From Propionibacteriaceae bacterium UBA4569 (GTDB taxonomy: Bacteria; Actinomycetota; Actinomycetes; Propionibacteriales; Propionibacteriaceae): a stretch of DNA of 5,684 nucleotides. Below the pieces are notes generated by a model. It was given only the letters and a program-made list of their open reading frames with translations, did no database searches and was not told where the DNA came from. Both the position numbers and the translations under genes were made by a program. The DNA lies in contig DGKN01000072.1 in the NCBI GenBank assembly GCA_002387005.1, positions 2,087 through 7,770 on the forward strand, in the 5' to 3' direction. Shown here in pieces: positions 5,557 to 5,684 of this stretch (position 1 is the stretch's first letter; each line of letters starts with the position of its first letter).

Positions 5557-5684
5557 TCAGCGGGCCAGGGACGAATCCTCGTCCAGCACGCCCTGTACGT
5601 CCTCGCGGGTCGGGGCGTGCGCACCGTGATGGCTGACGGTGAGCCCGGAGGTGGTGACCGCGCGGTGTAGGGCCGGTTGCACGG
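5557..5684 (-). CDS. C-terminal end of an unidentified protein
   Basis: The minus strand is open from the right edge to a TGA at 5557-5559, giving 41 whole codons of a gene whose start lies outside. The piece reads VQPALHRAVTTSGLTVSHHG, then AHAPTREDVQGVLDEDSSLAR. Codon third positions are GC-rich and the composition is that of an ordinary cytosolic protein; the TREDVQGVLDED part looks like a C-terminal helix. I do not recognise the family. It converges on trmO with 86 bases between the stop codons. A plus-strand reading through the same bases has less natural composition. Confidence 0.6.
   Translation of the reverse strand, partial: VQPALHRAVTTSGLTVSHHGAHAPTREDVQGVLDEDSSLAR

Overview
The window is high-GC DNA with the codon bias of an actinobacterium. 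The ClpB N-terminus, an HspR-type (HAIR) operator in front of it, and an apparently leaderless regulator gene support this. A propionibacterial-type host is a reasonable guess from the look of the ClpB and dehydrogenase sequences, but I could not run a search to confirm it.

Layout, left to right. (1) At 1-144, minus strand, lies the start of clpB, with its heat-shock operator about 80 bases upstream (221-241). (2) At 249-711 there is a stretch with no convincing gene, only a startless open frame that may be debris. (3) At 712-1904, minus strand, is a zinc-dependent formaldehyde dehydrogenase/dismutase of the glutathione-independent FdhA family. It is broken by an apparent one-base deletion near 1280. 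(4) At 1905-2417 is a 0.5-kb intergenic region with four inverted repeats plus an AT-rich fifth one just behind the kinase gene. (5) At 2418-3617, minus strand, is a NarL/DesK-type membrane histidine kinase. (6) At 3618-3866, minus strand, is a small predicted secreted, cysteine-containing protein. It is in the same frame as the kinase and separated from it by one TGA. (7) At 4018-4743, plus strand, is a NarL/LuxR-type response regulator, probably leaderless. It overlaps trmO by 8 bases (4736-5470; the tRNA t6A37 N6-methyltransferase TrmO). (8) At 5557-5684, minus strand, is the C-terminal end of an unidentified gene that converges on trmO.

How they may work together: the kinase and regulator are almost certainly partners, but they are transcribed divergently instead of from one operon. 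The small exported protein shares their intergenic region and lies directly upstream of the kinase. This makes a peptide-plus-two-component signalling module the most interesting hypothesis here, although nothing in the sequence proves that the kinase senses the peptide. The regulator and trmO are likely translated from one message. ClpB and the dehydrogenase are separate units.
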